A DNA stretch of 64,000 bases. Source: Orychophragmus violaceus. Lineage: Eukaryota; Streptophyta; Magnoliopsida; Brassicales; Brassicaceae. Below the pieces are notes generated by a model. The model was given only the letters and a program-made list of their open reading frames with translations. It did no database searches and had not been told where the DNA came from. Location: positions 32,522,766-32,586,765 of the forward strand of contig CM058234.1 of assembly GCA_030180135.1 (NCBI GenBank), written 5' to 3'. Below are positions 33,170 to 44,040 of the stretch, piece by piece; the first letter of the stretch is position 1; each line of letters begins with the position of its first letter. The translations under genes were made by a program, and so were the position numbers.

Positions 33170-34835
33170 ATGACTAAGGCATCCACCAACCCGAGATCAA
33201 AAGCAAAAGCACCGGGACAAGATGAGGGAACTTCCTCGAAAGGAAAGGGGATAGCTGTTGAAGAAGAAGCACCAGGGGTCAAAGGGAAGAATGTTCAGAA
33301 GTCACAAACAAGCTACTCCACTTCTGAGTACTTGGCCAAGCTGGAGAAGATACCATTCTGGTCAACCCGGTATCCTCACATCCCGACCCTTACAGCTCTT
33401 GGACTGTTGGATGACTACAATGAGATTGTAGAAAACATGGGGCTTAAGAACTTCTTCAACCTCGCCAGTGACGGCTACCAGAGCTCGGCTTGCCAGTTCC
33501 TTTCAACCGTGAGAGCGACTATCAGCCTGAGAAAAGCAGCCTTGAGAAGAGAAGAGAGCCGTGGGAAGATAGAGTTCACCATGGGAAGGAAGAAGCACAC
33601 CATGACATTTGAGGAGATAAGTACAGTCTTCGGTTTTGTGGAGGATGGTGCACAGCTGGGTTCCTTCATCCCCATTGAAAAGGATGATCTACAGGAGTTG
33701 TGGTTCATGATAGCCAATGGGTCGTATAAGGCAGGGGCCATGAAGTATGCAAGGATCCGACACCCAGCTATTCGGTACGTGCACAAGGCACTAACCCACA
33801 CTCTGTTCACAGAAGTGGAGATGAAGCTTCTGTACATCGGATTGCAGCCACTTCTGCGCACATTTTCCAATGGTAGGACGATACCACCCGTGCAGCGCCC
33901 ACCGAGCTTCACCGCTTGGGATTCACCGAGATTGGGTAATGTCTGTCAAAGATGCTGAGCCCAAATTCAACATGGGTGGGGTAATCACGCCGCTAATCAA
34001 GGCAAAGAATATTAATATGGAAGGAAGTTTGGAGGAGACGACATTTAGACAGCCTACGCCGGTGGGATGGTTGGACGAACCTCAGCTGATCAAGACCCAT
34101 TTTCTAGGTTCCAGATCGCCTCCGGGTCGTCATCTCTTCCGGATGTTTTCAGATACACCACATGAAGAGAAGTTTCTGCTTCCAAACCCCACCATCACAA
34201 TCTTTGCCAACCGGGCCAATATCAGGTTTCTACCGGGAATGGAGCATCAATTCGAGCCCCGCGGTCCACGAAGAGCTAGTGCAGCCGGTTCTGATTCTCC
34301 CAACGCACCTGCTGGGGTGTATGGGTTGCAAAGATACTACATCGAGCCTATGGATGATCCCATCACGAACAGGACTGTCAGTGCACTGAGGGACCAGAAG
34401 CGGGACCTTCAAAGGCAAAGCAAGTGGCACGGAAGAAACATCAAGAAGTTAGCCACCTGCCTGAAGAAGGTTACTAAGGTTCTGAAGATGCTCACGGGTA
34501 GGAAGGATACGAGTGGTGCTACCGGGCAGACATCCACGTCCCGAGAGGTTCCGACAGGTTTGGATGAGGGGATACGGGCAGCAACTGAGGAAGTGATCGG
34601 TGAGGCTGATCATCTGGTTGAGCAGACAGAGCTGGAGCAGGGAAGATACTCGGTAGCTGGACACGAGACGGGAGGAGCTGAACGCATGGCCGCCGACTCC
34701 TACTACGAACCTCACCGCCACTCCGCACGCGAGGACAGAAGGCGAAAGAGAAGAGTCATGAGGACACCATCCTGCTCTTCATCCAACCCGACATACTCCA
34801 TGGGGGAATCATCACCTCCATCATTCCACAACTAG
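33170..34835 (+). pseudogene. Athila ORF-1 (env-position) protein, one frameshift
   Basis: The first frame (33170-33958) starts MTKASTNPRSKAKAPGQDEG, with a lysine-rich N-terminus, and carries the Arabidopsis retrotransposon ORF-1 signature (TFEEISTVFGF; ARIRHPAIRYVHKALTHTLF). A frameshift near 33910-33930 moves the rest to the frame ending at 34835 (VKDAEPKFNMGGVITPLI; a charged helix around ALRDQKRDLQRQ). No signal peptide or membrane segment is visible in what remains. In Athila elements this ORF sits where envelope genes sit in retroviruses, but its function is unknown. Confidence 0.85.
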
Positions 34836-36460
34836 CCAAGTAACACTCCATCTTTGTACATACTTCTTTTCTTTTCTTTGCTTGCATTTTGTGTGTTTTC
34901 GGTCTTTTTTCCTTTCTTAGATCACACAAGGGACCGTGTGATTTAAGTTTGGGGGGAGAGACCAGTCGCTAATCATGTTTCTTTTGATCTTATTTCTTTT
35001 GTCTTTGAGTCTCATGCCTTGCATCTAAGGCATAGAAAAAACCAAAAAAATCGAAAAGTTTTGAAAAAATTTCACAAAAAGAAAGCATCTTAGGATCGAG
35101 TCTAGTTGCATCATATAGGATGTTTTTGCATAGGGAGCAATGATTTAATTTCCTCGTAAGGTTTAAGTGAGTAAAACTTGTTTCATACGCTAGCTATGCT
35201 AGATAGATCACACTAAGGTTGTAACCCGAGAAATGCTTGAAAGCTAGAACGAACCCTACTTGGATAGCTTGCTTTGAACCCTGATTCGATGCTGGAACTT
35301 GTTGTGAATTGATGCTAGCTCTATTTAAAAGTGAGAACCTTAACTTGACTTGCAATTATCTTGCTCCTTCTTAGTGTTTTAAACTCATGGATACCTCCAA
35401 AATATTCAAGCACTCTTTTCCCTTTTACCGCACTTGCTTTCTTGAATAGCTTCCACGCCCTTAACCACCTTTCTTTCCGCCCATAAACACTCTTTTGAGA
35501 GGTAGGCCTCTTGGAATGAGCTAAGTAAATGGTGTTGAGTTTGAGGCGACTAGTTGAAAATTTCCGTGTAGACGCAAGCTTGACCACCTTTAGCTTGCAC
35601 TAGGCTAAGGTTGAAGTTTGGGGGAAGGGTTTTGAAAGGGAAAGAACAAAAGGGAACTTGATTGGGATCCTATGTTGGTTGGCAAAAGTGTTTTGAAAGA
35701 AAAGCTCTTAAGTGTTTTAAAAGAAAAAGTGCCTTAAGTTTTGAAAGTAAAAGAAGCCAAAGTGCTCAATTTAAAGAAAAAGAAAGTTTATGAAAAGAGG
35801 CCATTGGTAAAGAAAGAAGTATTTGAGCTAAGTCTAAAGGAAAGAATTGCCACTGTTTTGAAAGGTTTTGAATGATCCTTGGGAGTATTCTTGGGAAGTG
35901 TTTGGGTTGAGAAATAGGGATGAGGCAAAATAGCCTTGGAAAAGGGTAGACTCAAAACTAGGTGGGCTAGAGTAAGAGTAGAAGTTATCGGGAAATGGGT
36001 AGACGGAAATCGATTCTAGTATGCACCAATTGCTTCTATACTCTTAACCTTTTACTATGAACTCATTCATTTCTTTTTGAGAGAACCTAAATGCATATGG
36101 AGAAACCCCTCTTATTGATTGAGATCATCTTTATCTCAAAACCTTAACCCTTGCCAAATGAGTTTGAACACTTTGTTGTGAGTAAGATCCACTTGAAATG
36201 TTTAATCAATGTCAAAGAGCTAGTTAATTTGAATGCTTGTGAAGGTTTAAGATTAAGCTAAAAGTATTGTCTTGATTAGTATGGCTATATCCTTGGAGTA
36301 GGCATTTTATCGGTTGCACTTTAGTTGTATAGACTTGAAATGAAGTTTGAAACTTGATTGAACCTTTGGATATGAGCTCCCACCTTCAAACCTTTCTCCC
36401 AACTTGCCTTGATGATCTTATGCTTGCTTGTGGACAAGCAAGGTTTAAGTTTGGGGGAAT
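34836..36460 (+). other. Element B 3' region and polypurine tract
   Basis: About 1.6 kb without a real ORF. The plus strand is purine-rich in 35030-35900 (AAAG/GAAA runs). TTTGGGGGAGAGACC occurs at about 34950. The true polypurine tract is AAGTTTGGGGGAAT (about 36447-36460), directly abutting the 3' LTR. Confidence 0.75.
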
Positions 36461-37965
36461 TGATATTCATACATTTTCATGCATTTAGACTTGTATATAG
36501 TTCTTGTTTTGACTCCATTTCACCATCATTCATACTATTTTGTCGAGTCATTGTTGCATCTAGAGTATAGAGTTGTTTAGGACTAGGAGTAGGCACTTTA
36601 GGCTTGCATTTGGAGTGTTTCTTGTGTTTTGCCGGTGATTGGAGGTGTCTTGGAGCATTGGTTAGCTTGGAAGTGGAGTCTAGAGCTCAAAGGACTAAGG
36701 AAGAAGCAGCTGGAAGGCATATCGGCCACCATATTGGTTGGGGTGGCCGATACACACTCTCGGAAGAAAATCCGAGGACTCATATCGGCGTGAATATCGG
36801 CCAGGCAAGCCGATACAGTTCCTCGACCAAAACCCAGGAGACAATATTGGGATGCATATCGACCCATAAGCCGATACAGCCTCTCGGATTAATTTCAGTA
36901 CCAGCATACCAGTTGGCGTATCGGTTTAGCCAACCGATACACACCTTCGACGAGAAAATCCGAGGCTCGTATCGGCCAGCATATCGGTCTGGCTGGCCGA
37001 TACAGAACCCAGAATCTGTCTTGGATCCGGGTCAACACCCGGTTTGTTCCGGGTTGACCCGGTTCGCCCCATATTGACTATTTAAGCCAAAAACCTATTT
37101 TCATTTGTTTCTAAAGATTGTTTTGTTGCAAAAACTCTTTTGTAAGAACAAGATTGATTTTTGATTAATCAAGTACTCTTTTCTTTGTGATTTATTTCTT
37201 GAATCTTTCTTACTTTCTCTAATCTCCTATGATTAGCACTATCTGTATGGATTCTGTTAATCACATGATGATTAGTGAGTAGTTCTTCATAGGGCTTATG
37301 GGTTAGGTAGGATTAGGTTGATTAGGGGTGATCAATGGATTTCTAATGTTTGATTGTTTAAAACCTCGTCTACCAAAGTGTGTTTAGTGCCTAATTAGCC
37401 TTGATCACGTTGATTAGGATGTTTAGGATTTCTTGCTCACCATGTGTTCGATGAAATTCCAGTTTCTAGCTTTGATAGGACTTTCACATTCTAGCACATG
37501 AAAATGGATGTTTAGAGTGATTGTTGGCTGTTTGGAACTTGTTTGAATGTTTTCTTGGTTTTAATTCACAAATGAGAATCTGTTCTTGGATTAGGATTAA
37601 GTAAAGAGATTAGTATTAAGAGATTAAACTGATCAGCTTGTTGTGTTCCTTGCTAGGAGGTTAGCTTCTTTGAAGTTTGAATTAGGGTCCTTGATCATCC
37701 CGAGTCACCTATCCGTTGACATTAACCTTTAGGCCTTATCTTTGTCATTGATTGTTAAGAATTCACTTGTTTACCTGTTTTTATTTACTTCAATTTGAAT
37801 AGTTTTCGTCAGGATTGTTAGAACAAAAATCAATTGTTTGATTTGACTCTAGAGGTTGGTGTGTTCTTATTGGTTTTATCCGTCCCAAAAAGGTTCGATA
37901 CCTCAAAGCTACACGATAAGCTTGAGGAATTGGTACCTCAAAGGATTGCAAAATCCTTGTTATCA
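36461..37965 (+). repeat. Element B 3' LTR
   Basis: 1505 bp, the same length as the 5' LTR, with scattered substitutions (for example 24502 versus the matching 3' position, and several within the inverted-repeat array at 36718-37005). Confidence 0.95.
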
Positions 37966-38926
37966 GTCGACGCACCCCATGTTCCTGAATTCTACGCACA
38001 AAAATCTGCATTTTTGAAGAATTATAGTTTTTGCCCATAAGTTTCCCAGATATACAAAAAGTCCCAGATCGTGTTTAGACTTTATATTAGGTTTTTAAGC
38101 CATTGTTTAGGCTAAGTTTATTCTACATTCAGAGAGTTTTAGAGAGAGAGATTTATAGCTTTTTGGGGCTGATCGGATACTCGACAAAGAAAGGATTTCG
38201 AACCCTTTTATTCTTCTATTGATCTTTTTATGCTTTCTATTTCATATATGATTTATGTTTCATTGATCATGTATGAGTAGTTTACCTTTTAGGTTTAGGG
38301 ATTCTCATTAGGGATATCATGGAATATTAGGTTAATTGATTAATTGGGATTCATAACTTCTAGTTCTTCATCTAGGTTGATCTTAAAGCTTAATATGAAC
38401 TGGCCACTTAAATTATTGATGTTAGGTTGATTAGTGCAAAGTTGATTAATCTACTAGAAAAGAACCTAGATGAGCAATTTGTCTATTAGCAAGAAAATTT
38501 GGCTTAGGAAAATTGTGAACGAAGGAACTTGAGATTAATTCATGTTTAGGATCTCTAGAATTCGCAACGAAAGTTGGTTTGCTAGGTTTCTAGACATAGT
38601 TAAGATTTGCAACGAAAGTTGGTCTATTATACTTATGTGATTCTAGTTCTAGAACCGCTCTTAATTAGATCTCGATTAGTTGATTAGTCTTAATTCCTGA
38701 ATTCGTGAAAAATCCCTTGACCTGACGCATTGCTTGCTTGATTTACAAACTGTTTGCTTTACTTTATGCATTGTTTACTGCTTTCACTACTGCTCTGCTT
38801 AGCTTAATTCGACACTCTATAGTCTACAGTAAGATTCTTGAGTCTTTCTGGATTCGAACCCTATATACGACAGTCACTTCTGTGCACTTGGAGTGTAGCT
38901 TTAGGGATTAAAATTTGAGCATATCA
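37966..38926 (+). repeat. Element A 3' LTR, right part
   Basis: Resumes the element A LTR after B: GTCGACGCACC, then TTTATATTAG TATA-like sequence (about 38080-38090), ending GAGCATATCA before ATTGG. It aligns with 11930-12859 with numerous substitutions and small indels. Confidence 0.9.
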
Positions 38927-39193
38927 ATTGGCGGTAGTGGCTTTGTTGTGGTGGTGGTAACGTCGGTCATAGTACGGCGTACAACGATCTATGTTACTCT
39001 TCTCTATTGTGGTCGGCTTTTGTGAAAAATGGGAAGGGCCTTGTTATGTTCATGCCTATTTGGCAATTCATTTGGGGTTTTCTCTTTTTATTGTCAAGGA
39101 CTGTTTTTTGTAGGTTTTGGTTATTCTGCTTCTCTTGTTACAAGTAAAAATTGGTATTAAATTTAACATTTTACCAAAAAAGAACAGTTAACA

Positions 39194-40894
39194 AGAACAC
39201 ATTTGTCATATTTCAGCTCAAACAGAGAAGATATTTTCAAGAATACTTCTACCAAATTTCAGCCCAAACATAGAAGATTTCACTATAAAACAATACTGCT
39301 GAAAAATGTAAGTTGCTTGTAGTCGACATCAAGTTTTTTTTTATCAAAGTATATGTTGAACCTAAAATGACTCGGTCATCCAGATCGGTAACTCAAAATC
39401 GACATGGAAAACGTGTGACGGTTAAATATGAGCAGTTCTTACTATCTTATATGCCTTTATATTATTATTTTTTGCTCGTGGGATCCAAGAAATATCAAAG
39501 GCTAAGAAAAACTTATTTCTTCTCTCGAACTCCTTCATTTGAACTGCAAACTCAGGCCATTCATTAAGTTAAAAAAATCATTCACTAGCTCGGAGTAGTC
39601 TATCGCGAAAGGAACATACTTTTTGGAAGAATTCATGCATTCCATGCCCAAATTAATGTCTCAATTCAGCGTGCAACGATAAAAGGCTACGTCGAATATA
39701 TGTTGCCTTCATCACTATATTCACGCCTCCTTCATAGCAGTTGTACCATCCTTATCCTGAAAATATGTCATCTTCCTTTCATGATTCATCTATGTAGCAC
39801 CATTGTCATTTATGAATCATAGTAGATTCATTTTGATTATCCCATGAATTGCTTTGATGTGTTATGTCACTATTCGTCCTCATTTAGGGTTCTTGCAGTG
39901 GAGATCTATGTTAATTCTCATATATAAGAGAAACCAATTCTTGAAACACTAAATCCCAGTGTTACATCTTAAACCAACTAAATCACAAAGCTTTCCTAGA
40001 AATTTTAGTCAGATCAAAAAACTTTTAAACTTCCAAACATTGCTTTCACAAACCATGGATAAGATAGGTTTTCCTTTTAGATTTGTCTTAGATCGTCGAC
40101 ATTACTTTACCATATCCAATGAGGAAAAAAAATAAGTAAAATATTAAAAAAAAATTGGGGGTTAAAAGCCAATACTTTATGGATCAATAATTGTTTGAAA
40201 TTATATTTAAATTCATTAATACGATTAATTTGAGAGAAATTTGGCTAATAAGAATAAAAAAATAAACATTGTTCTAGTAATACTTTCGTAATTTAAAAAT
40301 GTACATTTAGTATAATTTTTATTTTTAATCCTATTCTAACCTTGTGTTTAAATATAAAATAAATGTAATTTTTAAAGAAAATATTTAAAACAATAAGGAA
40401 AATAATTATTATTTACTTTTTAATCATCGATAACTTTCTCATTCCTACATGAAAAAAAATATCAACCGCTACTTCTCTCCTTCTTTCTCCAAGCGCCAAC
40501 AATGGCGATCCTGATCAGAGTGTAGATTTCAATTAAACTAGTGCATGGATTCAAGATAAAAGGCGATTTCAAGTCTTATACAACATCGATCTCTGCTATG
40601 GTATCTTCTGAAGATGGATTTCAATTGATCCCAATAGTTCATGTCGGTTATCTATTACGACAGTTTTCCGATCTTCCGATGGTTGACGTTAGTCGTGGTG
40701 TTTGTTCCAGACGATCGCTCTCGTCAAGTCTGTCTATTCTCGTAAAGAGAATTGTGTTTAGTGAGCGGGTTTTTCACTGTATCATCATGATTTTAGTTAC
40801 AGGCAGTAGTGTGACAGCTTTCAATGGAATCGATCACATATTGCCTTTCATCTCCGCACTGGAACATCATTTTCAGTGTGATGACCATTTGATA
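39194..40894. other. AT-rich intergenic stretch
   Basis: No gene family recognised. An open frame of 118 codons at 40541-40897 starts MHGFKIKGDFKSYTTSISAM and has mixed composition, but no motif I know. It runs into the left end of element F and could be a fragment of a broken gene. AT content is very high at 40130-40400. Confidence 0.4.
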
Positions 40895-41933
40895 TGAGAT
40901 GCAGACGGGGTGGTCGGAGCGGTCGAGCGTGGGCGAAGCGAGCGTGGGTCGAACGATGGGACGGTGGTCGAACGATGGTCGAGTGGGACTTAGAAGCTGG
41001 CCGATGGCGCTCTCTTCCTCGTCAGTGTGTGGTCGATGGTGGAATTCGAACTACAGAACTTTGAGAACACTAGGAACAATCCGAACAGCAAGCAAGAAGC
41101 GAAGAGATACAATTCTCCAAAGGGGCAGCCGCGCAATGGAGTAGAGAGATCACAAACCTTAGGGTTTTTCTTAGCTTAAAACTTACTTAATCTTATTAGA
41201 AACAAAAGAATGGCTTAAATAGCCAATATTATAGGTTACAAGTGGGCCAAAAAGGGCCTGGTCGAAATCATAAAAGAAAATACAAGAAGAAGGTTGGACG
41301 GGCCAGATTCTCCTTCTCTTGTATCGGGCTTTAGTTTACCTCATTAAAAACCTTAGTGGGAAAAACCAATTGGGATAAAACCATACTTAAGGGAAAAATA
41401 TTATAAACCTCAGTCCAAGGAGATGTTTCACGTGCTCCTGGTCGCCAAACATAGTTCTGGAGGTCACTAAATCCATGAGCTTCCAAATAAGGCAGGTCCA
41501 GCAACCTTCGGGTTTGATCTTGCATATCTTCTTCGTCCGAGCTGGTATTGGTGTGATTCCAACTCTCATGCATTCCCTGATGAATCAAGAATCCATAACA
41601 AGTCTCTTTACTCCTTGATTCATCCTGGTTCGTTCTGAGCACTCTAAAATGTGCAAGTCGGTCTTTATCGCTAAACATCACATGTCTTGAAACGAGCATA
41701 ACGTCTTCATATAAAATGTTATTGATGTGATTCCAGTTCGTGCAGATTCCTTGGTGAGTCAGATTTCTATAACATGTCGACTTGTAGCTTAACTCCTCAT
41801 GGTTAGTTAGATACGGTCCAAAATATGCACCTATATCCCTGGTACGATAAAGCTGCTTCTCTCCGAAGGCATGTACCGGCTTGGTGAGCCATCCTCTAGT
41901 CTGTTGGGTCAATGATGGTTGATGTCCTCATCA
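40895..41933 (-). repeat. Probable 3' LTR of element F
   Basis: Begins (minus strand) TGATGAGGACATCAACC right after the polypurine tract and ends ...CATCTCA at 40895. A 193-codon open frame (41912-41331) lies within it and is probably LTR sequence, not a gene. No second LTR is in the window to confirm the borders. Confidence 0.5.
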
Positions 41934-42154
41934 TACTCTCCCTCTTGAAAAGATTTCGACCTCGAAATCGTATAACCTGCACCAAGAGAAAGCAAGTTAG
42001 CTTTCATGCGATTTTGTGAGTCCATGGTCTTACCTTGATGAATCTGGGGCTCGTTGACGTAGGGAGAATCAGGCGGTTCTTCTTTGAGTAAGTGATCCAA
42101 CAGTACGCCTCTCCTCTGGTTTTCTTGCCAATGAAATGTTTTTGTACCATCATC

Positions 42155-43255
42155 TTATTTGGCCTCGTTCAAGTAGCATCCAAGGTCAGGTGGTACTTCT
42201 TTTCGGTCCGGCTCTTTGGTTCCTGCAATACTATTGACACATTTGGCAAGAGACAAGTGCATTAGGTGTTCTTTAGGAGATGATAAACGAGCTGAGCTTA
42301 AATTATGATTAAGGTCTACTTGTGGGTCCAAATCATCTTTTGATTCCTCATGCTCTTTCAAGTTCGTCAAATCTTTTAGTACTTCTATGGAATCGGTAGA
42401 TATGAACTTTGTTAGAGAAATACTTACCTGATTAACACTCTCATATGTGTTTGGGTCGGGCGGTTCCACGTGTTTCTCGGTCTCGCCTCCGGTACTTTGG
42501 TCTTTGCGGTCCATTGGACTCTCTATCATTCCTGCGTACTTCTCAACACTTTTGGGAAATTCCAAGTGCATTAAAACAGTTTTTGATTCATTACAATCAG
42601 ATGGGAAAGAGTTGGGTCGGGACACTTTAACCTTTGATCGATGCGGTTCATGCATTGGGACTTTGGTCGAGGCGGTCGAAAGGCGTGGACGGCCATGGGT
42701 CTTTGGTCTTGGCGTGACATATTGCTCGTATACGAGCCGTTTAAGGTCCTTCCACGTCCATGCTGGCTCATTGTAGTGAACTCGCCATTTCTCCTCGTTC
42801 CTCCACCATGAATAGGCTTCTCCGGTCAAGGGGCGGATGGCATACGAGGGCTGGTCTCTCCTTGGGATGTTGTGATCCCAAAAGTAGTTTTCAAGATCTT
42901 CCTCCCAGTGAAAATAATCCTCGGTTCCTGAAAAAGACATGGGTTGTGAGTCGAGGACATAAGAACTATATCGAGATTTAGTTGGAGTTGGCGATGATTT
43001 TAGTCTAGTGGTGTGGTGAGGTCGGTAAAGGTCTGGTGGCTCGGGCTCCATCTCGTCTGCGACACTGTCTTCTTCAGTATAGTCCAGATTGAGTCCACGG
43101 TCGTGCTATCCATGCCATGCTCATCCGGGTAGAGGTTGTCGCTGCTGGTCGACGGGGCGTTCGATACGGTCGATTTGAGCACCTATCACCTGGATCGCGG
43201 TCAGTATTTGGATCAGGTCGGGCGCGGCAGCTTGGTTCGCTTGATTATCTCTCAT
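42155..43255 (-). pseudogene. Element F gag
   Basis: Starts MRDNQANQAAAPDLIQILTA at 43255. In-frame TGA and TAG occur at about 43120 and 43105. The frame then continues as DEMEPEPPDLYRPHHTTR. The Gag signature (EAYSWWRNEEKWRV...WTWKDLKRLVYEQYVTPR) matches the retrotransposon_gag family. The C-terminal part is rich in MHLEFPKSVEK / MHLSLAKCVN-like repeats. Confidence 0.75.
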
Positions 43256-43965
43256 GCTAAATATATATATGTCTTGCACACTTAATGAGAATATCAAACG
43301 CAAAAGGCAAGAAATAAAGGCAATAAACTAAAAGAAGGAAAAATTAAAATCGCAAGAAAAAAATAAGGAAACTAAGATGATGCAATTCTTTTTTGTATAT
43401 ATATAATGCACACTTGTGGATGCACGTATCTTGGGATTTTGGAATCAGACAATGAAAATGAATGTAATGATATGACTTACGATTTGAATGAATAAATAGC
43501 AAAACTAAACATGGGAACAAAAACAATGCAAATCAAAGGTTATGAAACCAAGGAAATGAGCAATAACTTTTATGCTTTTCAAATTCAAAGGGGAAGGCAG
43601 TCTCGTCTAAGAAATTAATCAGAATGCAACAACTCTTTTTTTTTTCTTTTTATTAAACAAAACGAATTAAATATGCTAATAACATGAACCAAATAACAAA
43701 ACAGAGAATGAGAGCAAACTGATTTTTATGGGATTTTTTTTTTTTTGAAAAAATGAATCAAAAGCAATAAACACTAACAAAAACAGAAACCAAGCACTTT
43801 TTAAGATGAACAAAACAAGAACACAAACTAGACCTCTTTTTTTTGTTATGGATGCAACAAGAGTGAAACACAAAGCAACAAAGATTAACACTTTTTTTAG
43901 TTTATCTAAGCAATGAAACAGAAGCAAACAATGAACCGAAGCAAGACAGGAACAAAAATGATGAA

Positions 43966-44040
43966 CAAAACACGATGTGACCAGCGGTCCCACGATGATG
44001 AACAAAAATGATGAAGCAAATCAAAGGTTATGAAGGTGTG
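43966..44040. other. Templated filler DNA at the F/D junction
   Basis: A patchwork of short copies of nearby sequence. GACCAGCGGTCCCACGATG at 43979-43997 is an exact copy of 44063-44081 (integrase of D). GCAAATCAAAGGTTATGAA at 44016-44034 copies 43528-43546 (leader of F). AACAAAAATGATGAA at 44001-44015 copies 43951-43965. This is the mark of break repair with template switching. Confidence 0.8.

Larger units (their letters stand above)
24432..37965 (+). mobile_element. Element B: Athila-type Ty3/gypsy retrotransposon, 13.5 kb
   Basis: Two LTRs of exactly 1505 bp (24432-25936, 36461-37965) start TGATATTCATACA and end CTTGTTATCA. Target duplication GTCGA lies at 24427-24431 and 37966-37970. 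Order: primer site, gag, protease, RT, RNase H, integrase, a hairpin-repeat spacer, the Athila-specific ORF-1 (env-position ORF), a purine-rich 3' region and polypurine tract. The LTRs differ at only a few percent of positions, so it is younger than A. Coding frames have a few stops and frameshifts. Confidence 0.95.
11755..38926 (+). mobile_element. Element A: Athila-like, gag-protease-only LTR retrotransposon (host of C and B)
   Basis: LTRs start TGATATATCATGG and end GAGCATATCA. The 5-bp target duplication ATTGG lies at 11750-11754 and 38927-38931. The primer site matches tRNA-Asp. After removing C and B the element is about 6.6 kb. It encodes Gag and a protease-like domain only; I see no reverse transcriptase, RNase H or integrase between 22911 and the 3' LTR. 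It is therefore a non-autonomous TR-GAG-like member of the Athila group. The two LTRs differ at many positions, more than those of B or C, consistent with being the oldest of the three. Confidence 0.88.
10734..39185 (+). mobile_element. Old retroposon-like sequence, split by element A (10734-11754 and 38927-39185)
   Basis: The left part (10734-11754) is GC/T-rich leader-like sequence with short broken ORFs. The right part (38927-39185) ends TTAACATTTTACCAAAAAAG, an A-rich tail. The two join cleanly at ATTGG, the target-site duplication of element A, giving an original length of about 1.28 kb. AGTTAACA flanks both outer ends (10726-10733 and 39186-39193). A short, A-tailed, non-coding retroposon (Sadhu-like) or a deleted LINE fits best; I cannot choose between them. 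Confidence 0.5.
40895..43965 (-). mobile_element. Element F: gypsy-type, gag-only LTR retrotransposon (truncated)
   Basis: On the minus strand: a leader (about 43965-43256), a broken gag (43255-42155), a short polyprotein tail ending SFQEGEYDEDINHH (42100-41909), a polypurine tract AAGAGGGAGAG (41945-41935) and a probable 3' LTR (41933-40895). The 5' LTR and primer site are not found; the upstream side ends at the filler junction with element D. No protease, RT or integrase lies between gag and tail, so it is an internally deleted, non-autonomous derivative. Borders are by inference from the polypurine tract. Confidence 0.6.

Noticed and set aside
33475..33912. 145-codon minus-strand ORF
   Set aside because: Shadow of the Athila ORF-1 frame on the plus strand.
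36604..37077. 157-codon ORF starting MHLECFLCFAGDW (also 24575-24757)
   Set aside because: Inside the LTRs of element B and largely a translation of the TATCGG...CCGATA array; broken in the other LTR.
40541..40897. Host gene exon of 118 codons
   Set aside because: No recognised motif, no splice context checked by homology, and the end coincides with the edge of element F; listed only as an open frame.
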